Shown piece after piece: positions 23,501-35,430 of a stretch of 64,000 bases of DNA (the first letter of the stretch is position 1; the number at the start of each line of letters is the position of its first letter). The notes under the pieces were generated by a model. The model was not told the DNA's origin, did not search any database, and saw only the letters and a list, made by a program, of their open reading frames with translations. The stretch is from Pipra filicauda. Its lineage: Eukaryota; Chordata; Aves; Passeriformes; Pipridae. Position numbers and translations under genes: made by a program. Location of the stretch: positions 1,178,001 through 1,242,000 of the forward strand of contig NW_024104295.1 of assembly GCF_003945595.2 (NCBI RefSeq), given 5' to 3'.

Positions 23501-26500
23501 ACATAAGTGTATGTTAAGTATAGCTCTGTGGACATGGTCCAAATCATTAAGGTCAGACTGGTTCCTGGCTGGCATTCTTTCTGATTTCTGGAGCACCTTT
23601 GTGCAGGTTAAAGGAAGTCTTTTGTTTCTGCTTCCTCTTTTTGTGAAAGGATGTTACCAATAATTATTTTTGCTTTAATCTGCCTTAGTGTCATAATTGG
23701 GTCAATCAGACCCTTTTCTTTTTACCTTCTCCTTCCACCAAAACCCACACCACACTTTGCTTTTTTGGAAAAAAACAACCCTAAACAACTATATAAATTT
23801 GTGCTCTTGAGTCTGCAGTCTTATTTTAAATTGGAGTCTCTGGCTTAGTTTAGCTTTGGTTTTAGATCATGTTCCTGGTTTTGAGAAGTATGCAGATGTA
23901 AATAGTGCTATCTGTGTGCAACTCTGCCTTAAGTCTGGTTTTGCTTTTCTCCTCTCTGGATTGACTACCTACTGAAATACATTGGAGTTTTGGCTTTTCT
24001 TTCTAAAATAATTTTTGATATTTTCTATTATTATTTTCCTGTAATTTTTATTTTCTTACCAGCTTACGTAGTGTCTTTAATAAATACAGTCTGTAAGGCA
24101 TTGGGCTGAAGTGAGTTTAGAAACTGGCAGACAGTTGTGTGTTGTTCAAATGTGTGTGTGCTCAGGTGCTCAGTGTGAAACCCCTTCTGCCAGCCAGTGA
24201 GGGCATGTGAAGGTGTAACTCTGCATTTGCTTGTGGTGTTTATTTTGTCCTGATGACTTTGATCACAAAGGCATAGTGATGCTGGGGATATTTTCCTTGT
24301 TAACCAGGAAGATCAAGTAAAATCAAGTGCAGCCTCTTCTCTTTCTGGTGTTTAAATGCAGACCAGATACCTTTCTGGAAAACCCTTATTAGCCATTCAC
24401 ATGCCATTGGGATCTGGATTGAGATGTTTTGTTTGAATTGCTGTGGTCTGTGTTACATAGGTGGTCAGGTTATATCCTCTAATGCTCCCCTTTGTCTTAA
24501 AATATAGTCAATAAAGTATCAGAAGTGCTGAATCATTTCATCATGTGTATCTTTGGCCCTGTGCTCCTCCTGGGGAGCATCACTGGACTGGTCACATCTC
24601 TCCCTGAAAGTAGTCTGTAAGAAGAAAAAGAACAACTAGATTTTGGATGCCTCCCTGAGACTGCCAGTTTGACTTGCACAGAGGAAGTGCTGCAGGTGTG
24701 AACTGAGTCAATCTTCTTTAGGATAGATACAAAAACACCCAGCATTTTTAAAGCAATTAGCACAGTTTGCTTCTTCTCCCCCAATCACTGTGGCCATCTT
24801 TAAGGAAAAGGTTCAGATTCAAAACAGTGGACATAAGACTTTCTTAAATTTATTTTTTGCTCTTTTTCCCTACTTGTATTAAGTAGGTTCTCACTTAAAC
24901 CACTGCTGGCACTGATCTTGTGAGAGTTGACTCAAGAAACTGTGCTCTCACTGAAAGGTAAAGATTACCTATTGGAGGGTTGGTGAATTGTCAAAACTTC
25001 TAAAGATATTTACAATATATACTCAAAAATGAGTATTTTTTCAGCACTCTCTCAAAATAGTGTTGTTTTTATCTATTCCCTTTTCTCCCTAAGAATTCCT
25101 TGTCTCTGTCAGAATGTCACTAACTGACATTTCAGTTTCTGATAGTCCCATATGTTGAGGTGCAATCTAATCTTCACAGGAAGGGCCACTGGTATAAATT
25201 CTTCAGGAGAAACGATAACGAGGATGTGTTCTGTCGTGTGATGCTGTGTGCCAGAGTTGCTCTAGTTCTCTGAAGGTATGGAAACAAATGTTAACAACTC
25301 TTCCCCAAAAAATCCCACTTGTACTGGGAAGAAGTGTGATGGGTTTTGCATCACAGATACAAGGAATACAGGCATGTTTATCATAATGAAATTAAATGTT
25401 CCTAAAAGCAATTGTAAATTAGACTTGAAGAGGTTGTAGTCAAGCAGACTGTATTCAAGCCAAGGAATAGGAAGCTTGGAAACAAACGGCTCTTCCTTAT
25501 GATTAAAACTAACATCTGTTGAACTACTTTGTCAGCCTCTGTCCCTGAAAGGTAACAACTTAATTGTTGTATAAGGACAGTGGTTCAAACATAGGGTTGT
25601 AGCAATTAAATCACTGATGCCCAGTTTGTCAATACACCCAAGCAAATTGTGGCAGAGAAGCCCTGTGCACCTTGCTGTGTGCTATTGCTTTATGGAACAC
25701 AGCTCAGCATCTTCTAGGTCACAATGGGAAGATCCTTTTCTAGTTTGTTTTTTTTTTTTTTTCCTAGAACTTAAAATTGACAACAATAAATAAAAGGAAA
25801 AGAGATCAGCAGGCTGGTAAGCTAAAAAATGAAACTAGTGTAATGAAAGATAAATGACAGAAGCCTCTTACTTAAAGATGTAATTAATTGCAAGGGCTTA
25901 GTGACGATATTAACTAAATAAATCAGATAGGGAAAAAGGCATTTTATTAAGTTTCAAATATGTAAACTGAGAAAAATGCCGTCCTATTAGTGCAAGTGTT
26001 TTTATTAGGTAAGTGAACCATTTTTATTCAGTAGAGAACTATGTAGAAAATTTTTATAATGCAAGTTAGAACCAACTTACATTTTAGACTCTAAATTTAA
26101 ATTTAATTTTTTATCAGGCAGTATTTTTATTGGTAAATCCCTTGGTTTAGTGTTCATTTTAGATTAGCTAGAATGAAAGTAATGCCAAAGTTTTTCTGTA
26201 ATAACACGTTTTTTACCCAATAAGTATAGTTCTGACATTACAGGAGACAAGGATTCATAAGAAATTTCCAGACACAGCAGAGCAAGAAGTTGTTGCTATA
26301 GACATGCTATTGAGCACCTGTAAAGTTAGTTTGTCCACACATGGTCTCAGGGTTTTCAACTCATCATGTCTACCCACACCCAAAATTCCTACATGAGAGC
26401 CACTGTAACAGTTTGGACAGGCCAGGCAGCCCTCTTCAGCTGCTGGACCAAACCTTCTGAAGGATCTGGTGTACTGACTTTTAAGCACGATATGAAGTAC

Positions 26501-27262
26501 CACAGAAGTCTGGCAACTGGTAATTTACATATTGGGATGATATGAGGACCAAAAAAAAAAAATCTACTTGGCTTGAAGGGTTATGTCTTGATTTACTCCT
26601 TTCTCACTGATGTCTGGCTGTAACCTTTTATGACAGCAGAATAACTTTAGTTGAGAAGCTGAAAATCCCTTCCCTGCTGCAGAATGTTCCAGCAGAACAT
26701 TACTGCAGAGGAGCCACAAAGGAAGTGTGTCTTTTGGTTTTGAAGTGAACGTCATCCTTTCAAGGGTAGTTTAAAAGATTAAAAGAGAAAAAAATGGAAA
26801 ACAGTGAAGGCTACCACACGTAAAGTTAACGGAAGCTTGTCTGGTCAGGTGTTCAGCTTTTTCTCATTAGAGAGTGGTGCCCTTGAATTCTGTTTAGAAT
26901 TGAACTGAAAGGGGCAACATTGCCTATGCTATTTTACAGGTGTACCAACAACAGCTGGAAGTTCATTAGTATTCTATAGCATCCTGTGGCCTTTAGAAGG
27001 ACATGAATTTCTGAAGACTTTCTTGGAAAAAGGTGGGAAAACCATTACGTTTTGGTTTTGCTCTGCCTGAGAAGTCAAAGTAGATCAAATAACTCCATTA
27101 TGCAAACAAGTAACAGATACATTATTCATCTCTGTCGCTCCCAGTTCATGCATTTTGTATATGATCTATTTCCTTCCATTTAATGAAGAAGCTAAAAACT
27201 CCTTTGTCCTGCACTAAGTAGCTCTTTCTTTCTTTTCTTTTTTTTTTCCTTCTGTATTTTAG
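20587..27262. other. Noncoding intron-like sequence
   Basis: No recognisable gene. Homopolymer T runs lie at 22049-22062 and 25748-25762. The longest open frame of the window is at 22558-23061 (+, 167 codons, hydrophobic start); it is discussed as a finding and not called as a gene. No transposon family was recognised. Confidence 0.5.
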
Positions 27263-27454
27263 CAATGTTCTTGCCAGAACTGTCTCGTAAGAAGTCAAAT
27301 CAGGGTCAGGATGTCCAGTTTACCCAAAGTGGAAAGGCTGAAACTAGTTTTAAAATTCAAAACTCCAGAGGTGGACATAGTATTTGAGACTTGTTTTACT
27401 GCTACAGTTGGTAATTGGTGTGTAATTGCATGCCTGGATGGAATGAGAAAAACC
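27263..27454 (+). other. Open frame behind a very strong splice acceptor (candidate exon, unproven)
   Basis: About 39 nearly pure pyrimidines (27222-27260) end in TTTTAG at 27262. From 27263 one frame stays open for 64 codons before TGA at 27455. The translation includes SSLPKVERLKLVLKFKTPE, which I do not recognise. The best internal donor is CCAGAG|GTGGAC near 27371, a mediocre match. It is in the same orientation as GPR158 but does not look like that receptor. A pyrimidine tract alone is common in introns, so this is most likely chance, or at best a cryptic or alternative exon. Confidence 0.12.
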
Positions 27455-27457
27455 TGA

Positions 27458-28904
27458 TTTTAGAACTAGTTATTCTAAGAAAGAACCTAACTAAACTATT
27501 GGGTGGCAGGGAGCATATCTTGCTGCTTGTTTCACATACCAGTCTTAGCTTGACAGGAGGAATCACAAAATACTTGAAGATTATTCAAGATTAATACTGA
27601 CAGGCTATTAAAGGGCTACTTTTTCCTCTTGCTTACACAGGGTTTTAGTTGAATGTGACTCTACAGACTCCAAGGAGCTGCTTCTGAGTCAGGCTGTCAA
27701 ATCATCACTGAGCCTTGCGTTTCTGAACAATTTCAACCTGAGGCATTGCTCTAGCAACTGTCACGTGTAAGGTGACAAAGTCCCAAAGCATGACTCAGAA
27801 GTTTTTAAAATTATTGCTCCTTCCCTTCCTTGCTGTTTTATATTTGTGCCTATTACCTAATTTCTGTGTTCATGATATTTTACGTATTTTCTACACTTTA
27901 ACTTCTACTCATAGAAACTCAATTTAAAATCTCAAAGTTAATCTGTGCTCTGACTTCTTTATAAGAGATGAAATCGGGTTCAAGTTTGTCCAACCACCTT
28001 TAGTGTATCATATAGTTACCAAGGGTTGAATTCAGAAATAAGAATGAAATTAATTTATCTATCTGAAACTAAGTTACTTGGTCTTTAAGGAACTTGAGGA
28101 GCACCTTTCTCTGAGGTTGTGTGTGTGTGTGTGTGTGTTACTGCTAAAATTAGGGGGAAAAATTTCCTAACTTTCATCTCATCCAGGTCTACAGCAAGAC
28201 CAAAGTTATGAATAGTTTGAACCAATCAGTGCTATGTCTAACACTGAGTGTTAAGTGCAGGTGAGTATCTTAAAAATTTCCAGTTCAGTATTTTAATGTT
28301 TCAGGTGTAAATGTTGTTTTGAACTTGCTTTTCTCAAGTATTTTTATGCACTTTGCCTACGACATTTGTCAGTTAATCAGTAAGTAGCAATGTCAATAAG
28401 AGTCTTCCAGGGCTTACCCTTTATGGTTGACTTTACCAAGATGGAGTATTTATATATGAACCATTACTATAATTAAATTACCTTTTTTTTTTTTTAGTTT
28501 GTTTATTTCCATCAGAAAAGAAGAAAAGTAGGTCCAAAAGCTGACTGTAAATACACAAACTGTTCCGTTCTCTTGTGACTGATAGGTGCTGAGCAGTCTA
28601 AAATTTTTTTCCTTAGAATGTAGTGAAAAATTGAGGAATTGCCTTTCTCAGGGATTTAATTACAGTTATTTGTGTTGTCTTTAGTGACCGTAGGGTAGTT
28701 AGACCTTAATGACCTTGTTTTAAAAATAACAGTGTTAGGAAGAAAGACTTGAAACCCTTGTTTCTCTATGACAGTGCAAAAGCAATAAGAGAACCAGCAA
28801 TAAAGGAGCCAACAATTAGGTTGGCTGTTTAAAGTCTTTCACCCTCAAATGAAGGCTCTGACTCGAATCCTTTTGCAAATTGGTTCAAGGTCCTCGAGCA
28901 GACA
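27458..28904. other. Noncoding intron-like sequence
   Basis: This stretch holds a TG dinucleotide repeat (28118-28138) and a 13-T run (28483-28495), with nothing else recognisable. Confidence 0.5.
28118..28138. repeat. (TG)n microsatellite
   Basis: An uninterrupted alternation of T and G spans 21 bases. It is a perfect dinucleotide repeat, long enough to be polymorphic. Confidence 0.95.
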
Positions 28905-29070
28905 CCTTCTGCCCAGAGAAGTTGTGGATGCCCCATCCCTGGAAGTGTTCAAGGCCAGATTGGATGAGGCTCTTATCAGCCTGCTCTAGTGAAAGGTGTC
29001 CCTGCCCATGGCAGTGGGGTTGGAACTAGATGGTCTTTAAGGTTCCTTCCAATCCAAGCCATTCTATGAT
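28905..29070 (+). mobile_element. CR1 LINE fragment D (3' end)
   Basis: The sequence runs from CTGCCCAGAGAAGTTGTGGA through GGAAGTGTTCAAGGCCAGAT and GGGTTGGAACTAGATGGTCT to TTCCTTCCAATCCAAGCC and the terminal ATTCTATGAT. This is the standard 3' end of a bird CR1, truncated at its 5' side as usual for these elements. It is the best preserved CR1 terminus in the window. Confidence 0.95.
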
Positions 29071-32000
29071 CAGGAGTACATTAGAAACAGGATAGAATGA
29101 TTTAAACCTCGATGGTACTGAAATGCCACATCAATTTGCAGCACAAGCTTAAGTGCATTCTTAATATGAAGTCTGACTTGGGAGTGACTGAAGAAATGAG
29201 GTCAGTACACTGTAAAACTTGTCTTCAATCAGAAAAGGTACAAGACCACTCTGTTTGGATTTGTGGGCTACCCATCTTTGTAGTGAATTTTTTATATACC
29301 TCCAGGAGGAGATTTGTAGTACTGAAAAGGGTTGTTTGATAGGCAAAGATATTTTCAAACTTAAATAAGGATAAAAATGAGAAAAGTTGGTCCATAAGAC
29401 AACTTTCATCTGCCTAGCCTAGGTAGCAGCAGTAGCAAAGAAAGATAGGTAACACAGAGTTTGGGACAGTTTACGCAAATTTACACACGTCTGTGTGCTG
29501 CCTGGTTAGGTACAGGTAGCTCAGTTGTTTCCTGTTCGTGCTGAAGACATGATTTCCCAAGTGTTGCATAAATACATACAGGACACCATAGCTCATAAGT
29601 AATGTCAAAGAAGTATGAACCAATAAAAAGAGAGTAATCAAAAGGATGTGTCAGCATTTGTCTCAGTAATTGAACACCTAAGTAATTGGATTGTGTCTGA
29701 CAGACATAAGCAACCCATTTTTATTTGAAGACTGATAAAGGCATACAGAGAATGCTAGGAGTGCTTATATATCATATAGTGAGCTTGGTGAGATTCCTCA
29801 GGCAAGGAAAACCATGTTTGGAGTTTGTTTCATGGTGGGAAGGGACAATTAACAGAGGTTTGGGAGAATCAGAGATGGGTTGAGCCCTGTGGATCTCATT
29901 TGTTATCTACTGAGAATCTCTTCAGTCTCAGTTCTGTTGCAAAAATGGTATTTTCCCTACTGAGTAAAAGTCATGTTTTTTTGACTTACCAGCATTGTCA
30001 CAGCAGTAGAACTGATTATTAGTTTTAATAGACCAGAAAGCAATACTGGAATTTTCTTACTGTTGTGGATTACTGTCTTTACCAGTGCTTGGTAGAAGTA
30101 GGGAAATCTTTTTATGTACACAGAAAAATGAAATGATATGTAAATTGTATCCCAGCTCTGTTATCAGAGGCATGATGAATATAAATTTAATGAAATACAG
30201 GACCATTCCCACTGCACCCTCTGAGAAAGATGCTTATTACTCTACTTTAGTTACACCTCAATTCACAGGCAGCTCGGCTGGTTTAGTGAGGTGATGTTAG
30301 AAAAAAGTGCTACTTGATGTAAGAGTTGCAGAATGTAGAAGTCCTGATTTCTTTGTCACACAATATAGAGTATATTTTAAAACACCTTTTTTATTTAATC
30401 AGAAATTATTGAAAGCTATTTTCAAGCATTTTTTCTTCTTTTGTCCTTCCATCTTCAGTCTCCATCTTGGCAGCCTTCACATATCTTAAAGTATAGAAAC
30501 ATTTCAGTCTGAACAGTCCTTTTTGCAAGGTCTGGTATTCACTGATTCCAAGGGATCTCTTGCTGAAAAGGGAAAGAGGAATATTTACTGGATGATTAAC
30601 AGAGATAAGGGCCATCACCCTCTGCATCCTCAGCTTGTTTTGATTAAGATCAGTTGGCTTGCATCGGATAAAGATGCATTTTTTATTAAGGATTCATAAG
30701 AGCCAGAGAAATACGTAGCTTTATATGTGTCTTTTTGGCATCTAAAATAAATAATTTCTGTTTTTGTTTTTTTTTTAATTAATAGTGATGCTGTTTTATT
30801 TCTTAGGAGGAATGATTCTTGTCATCCTGATCAAAATGAACATTACCTATTATGAACATTAAAAGCAGACTCACATTTTTAACTCAAAAACTTAAGGGAT
30901 TCTGTCATCCATTTTTACACAAGGACCAGCCATATTCCATCAATCTGCTATTACTTTTATTTCAAACTGTTTTTCTCTTGCTTTCAGAAAGTTTCCATAG
31001 TTGTGTTCCCTGTATTATCATTCTAATAGACTGCAGCTGATCTTTCACAGTCTCCTACCTTTGGAGAACACCAAGATTGTAAATATTTCAAGGTGAGGCA
31101 AACAAAAATCAGAAGTACCAGCTGAATTACTGAGAGAATTAAAAGTCTTGGATTAGTTGCAGGCATAGGGACTGAACAAGAAGCATTCTCGTTTTATGTT
31201 ATTACCAAAAGAGTGTACCTCAGACTTTCTTTGTTACACCTTTTGTGAAACAGTTCTGTGCAGTAGTTTCCTGAGAAAAGAAGTCAAAACCCTAAAATCC
31301 CTTGTGCAGCTTAGGTTACCTAGAATTACTTCTGAATTTCTGCATATACTTGGTAGACCACAAGACAATGACTTGGGGAGTTTTTACAATGCAAATGGTA
31401 AATGATCTGTTTGGTTGTGTGATGGGTTTTTGTGTGAAAATAAGTTTCTTATTCTGTATTTAAGTGCATCTAGCTTCAGTTTGTTTTTAATTGTAATGTC
31501 ATACACAGATTCAGAGATAACATGTAGCTATCAGCCTCATCACATCATGTTATCTAAAGGCCTCCTTTATTATTGGTTAACAACTTCTGCTATAGGTATT
31601 TGGCTAGTTATCAAATGAAGTTTGCCTTCTTTGTGAAAATATGTTTCAATCTAAACTATTCAGCCTTTTTTATGATGAAGTCTTCCTGTAAAGCCCATTT
31701 TCTGGTGTTCATCTCATTTTTATGGATCTTTTTATGGATTTACTCTACTGTACCACTGATCCTTCACAAAATGTATACACCCGGAATGGGCATACATCCC
31801 AGAATGTGCTTCACCATTGCTCAATTCAGAGATGATATAATCTCCCTACTTCACTATTAGATATTTTTCCTTGTATTATATTCAAAGATTGTTATCTTTT
31901 AGTCTTTCAGGGGACTGGAATGTTTACCTGATAAATTTTCATCGCTAATTTCTAACCATTCAGGAGCCCTTCAGAGTTTCCTTTGCTGATTTGAAGTTCA

Positions 32001-35000
32001 GTGGTTACCAGACTCCATATGGAACTTCAATCATGTTCATCTTTTTGTAACCTCTTTCCCTGACACTGTCCTTCATCTGCTTTAGCTCCTTGCTCCTTTA
32101 TGTGTAAAATTCAGGTTGCATGCTCTGTGAATCTCCTTAACTGGCTATGGAATTCATATTTTTCCTATGTTATCTTAGTAGCACTTGTTCTTGATTAAGC
32201 CTTCCTTTTAAACAGTGATTTTCCAAGTTTGACTTTCCATTACCTAGAACAAAAGGAGGAGTTTCCCCTGTGTTTAAAAAGGGAGAAAGTTTGGACCAAC
32301 TACTATCAAATGCCCCATGGCCTTGACCAGTCTCTAAATAGAGGACTGTGGCTACATTTATATCTCAAATATGAACAAGCTGCAACCATGTGAGGCCTAC
32401 TGCTTTTATGGCCTAACTTAAAAGGAAGATACATTTATAACACATACAAGCCTTACTAATTATTAATAATATACTGGGCTAACAAACATAAATGCGTACT
32501 CTTAAAGCATTACTAAGCATTATATAGCATCTTGGTTAATAAGCAGATATATGACTATATACAATACTAGGCTAAATATAATATTAGGTTGAAAAGTTCA
32601 GCTATAGGTCAACTCCGACTCAGGGGTGCCCTCAGCATTACAATTATTCAGAATTGAAGAATTTTGCATCATCGTTTTGGGTAAATTTTTCTTCTGCTTG
32701 TAAAAATGGGAAATTTTGGCAGATGTTTCCACAGCAGAAGGGCAGTGTAGCCTATTGTACCTCTTTCTGCAGTAGCTTGGCAGCACCAACAACTGGGGTA
32801 CAGATAAGCTTCAGGTTTGTAGTAGTTACATAACATGTCTAGACACCCCTGTTTGGCTGAGACAGTTCTGAAAACAGAATGTCCTGGCATCCTAATGGAA
32901 ATGGTCAGGATGTTTTTGTGATATTTCTCAAGACATGAAATTGTCTTTCTGCAAACCAGCCCCTTCCCATCCCACCCCCTGCCCCCCAGCTGCAGCTGTA
33001 GGAATTAAGTGGTTTCTAGGGCTCAGATGTGAAGTGTAATGACTGAGTTGGGTTATGGAACCTGACACAGAGCAGGTCCCTGTCCCATGCACTAAGTGGC
33101 AATAGGGAACACAGGGAAAAAAAATTACAAAAATCCCAAACTGGGGAAAAAAAAAAAGCACGTGTATTTAGTAACAGAAGAAATGATTTTGTAGTCTATT
33201 GCAAATTCCTGAGGTTATTAATTGATGGCCTGGGTTCCTTCTAAATATTTGCTGTTGCTCTTTTATAAATCTTTCTTGATAAAACTGATTATTGTGTATT
33301 CCATGGCCTTTTAAAATTGACAGCACTTAATTTTTGAAGACCTACAAATTAATAAGGCCCAGCCAGATGAATGACCCATTAAAGAGATGCAGTGTCCTGT
33401 TCCTGTCTGCTCTGTAGTCTCTATCACCACCCTTTTCTTCTGTTACAGACACCCGTAGGCACTGCTGTGCAGTGCCCACGTTTTTCTTCAGTCAGTATTT
33501 TGGAGTGTAGAGATCACAGTAAGTGGTTAAAACTCCTGTCCACTTGAACTGTGTAAGATCAGCAGTGGGAACGATTTGCAGGACTACATCTTTCCTAGTG
33601 ACTTTTCTAGATGTCTTGACCCACATTCCAGATAGAGTGGCTGGATCTCTGTTACCCTGAAGATGCTGACCTGCTTCTGCTCTGGGCTACTGTTGGCATC
33701 TGAATAAAAAATAAAATGCTTCTCTCTCTTCTCTGTGACAGGTAAATATTACCAAAAGGATAACTTGGTGGGTCAAAATAGATCCTGTATTAAACATAAA
33801 GTGAAGACTTTATGAAAAATGGTAAATTTTTTTCAGTCGGTAGAGTTAGGACAGTTCTTCATGCTGATGTAACTGTTGGCCTGAGAGATGCAGATCTGCC
33901 TCTAGCACAGAAAGGGTAGATCGATGATCTTCAGAAGTATTCTTAGCTTTTTTAACCAAGTTCTGAGAGTTTACTCTGTTTATATATAGTGTAATATATT
34001 TTGCTTGTAATTAATGACCATTCCTTATGTAGAACCAGCATCAGCATTTACTGGAAGCTGGGTGTTTTCTATGACTGTATTTTTCAGTTATATCTGGAAA
34101 CTTGCTCACTGATATTTTTAGCCTTTTCTTGTCTATGCACATTTCTAATTTTTGCTCTGTTTTCTTGCTTGTGTCTGAACAGTTTTGTAATTTCCTGCTG
34201 GCTAATGGCTTCTAGTGGGAATGGCTGCTGCTGTGGTAATGGGTTTTGATAGGCACGTTTCAAAACTTCAGGAAAGCAAATATGATCTACTTTGGCTGTC
34301 ACTAGCATAACAGAAGAAAAATCATTCTGTAGAACAAATGAAAGGCTTTTAATCTTGTGAAGTTTTGTTTCTGCTCTTCTGGAGAAGTCTTCCTAGAACT
34401 GATACTCTGCTCTGCTGGAAACATCAAAACTACTAACTTTATTTATTAAGATTCATGTCTGTGCTTTCTCTGTGAAAGCCAATGCAAACAAAATCCTACA
34501 AGACTGATCAGACTTCAGTACTGACTGAACTGGGATAAAATGTCTCGGTTCCTTGTCCCTGCTTGGAATAGCAAATTTTGTGGGGAAAAAGTAGTTTTCT
34601 TCTGCCTCTAGCTGTGTTATAGGAAATTGTGATTTGTTCCTTCCTGTTTACTCGCTTGGTGCCTGTCACTTTATAAAGTTCAATCATGCCTCTAGCAAAG
34701 CATGTCTTTGCCAAGCTAGAGAGTCCCACTCTGTTCGGTTTCTCATGCTCATATACATTTTATCATTAGTTTTTTTTTCTTGTCGAGCTTTGTTTTGGCT
34801 AAAGGGAGCTATCAGCTGAGAGTTTCAGGAGAAGCACAAGTCAGAAGCTCTCTCAGCTTTCTCTCTGGGGAGTGGTGCCTAGAAATGACAAGGCCACAGG
34901 GGTGACTTGGATGCTCAGTTATGCCTTGCCTAAGAAGACACCAGGAGAGTCTGCTGACCACTTGGCTTCTGTGAGGTGTTGGCTACATGTTTATGGAGGC

Positions 35001-35399
35001 CAGGAACTGTAGGGGTTTGGCTGCAGTTGGCAGCAGCTTCCTTGGTGACTGTGGTGTTCAAGGTGTACATCAATACACTGTATTCTAGTGTAAGAATATA
35101 GACAACATAGAGAAGCAATGCCTGTCCCTATGGCAGCTGAAAAGTCTAATCCAAGCTGCTTAGTGTTTCTAATTTTATGGCAGGTGTTGGCATCCTCACC
35201 CAAGTAGCAAACCATGGACATGCATGAGAACTAAGATTAGGTCTGTAACCTGCCCCTCTTGCCCTCCTCAAAGGCATTGCCTGGAGTGATAGGTACCATC
35301 AGGTGGTGTGGTGGTGGCTGCCTGGTGTTGATGTCCACTTTGACCATTACACCCTAACCCACTGGGCAGTACACAGCATATACTGAGTATAGAGAATGG
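29071..35399. other. Noncoding intron-like sequence
   Basis: No gene, RNA or transposon was recognised. Open frames here stay below about 100 codons and have no splice context worth noting. Confidence 0.5.
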
Positions 35400-35430
35400 A
35401 ATCATAGAATTATTGAATGGTTTGACTTGT
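35400..35430 (-). mobile_element. CR1 LINE terminal scrap
   Basis: ATCATAGAATTATTGAATGG followed by TTTGAC is the reverse complement of the extreme 3' end of CR1. Similarity fades after about 30 bases, so this is a very short or heavily decayed copy. Confidence 0.65.
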
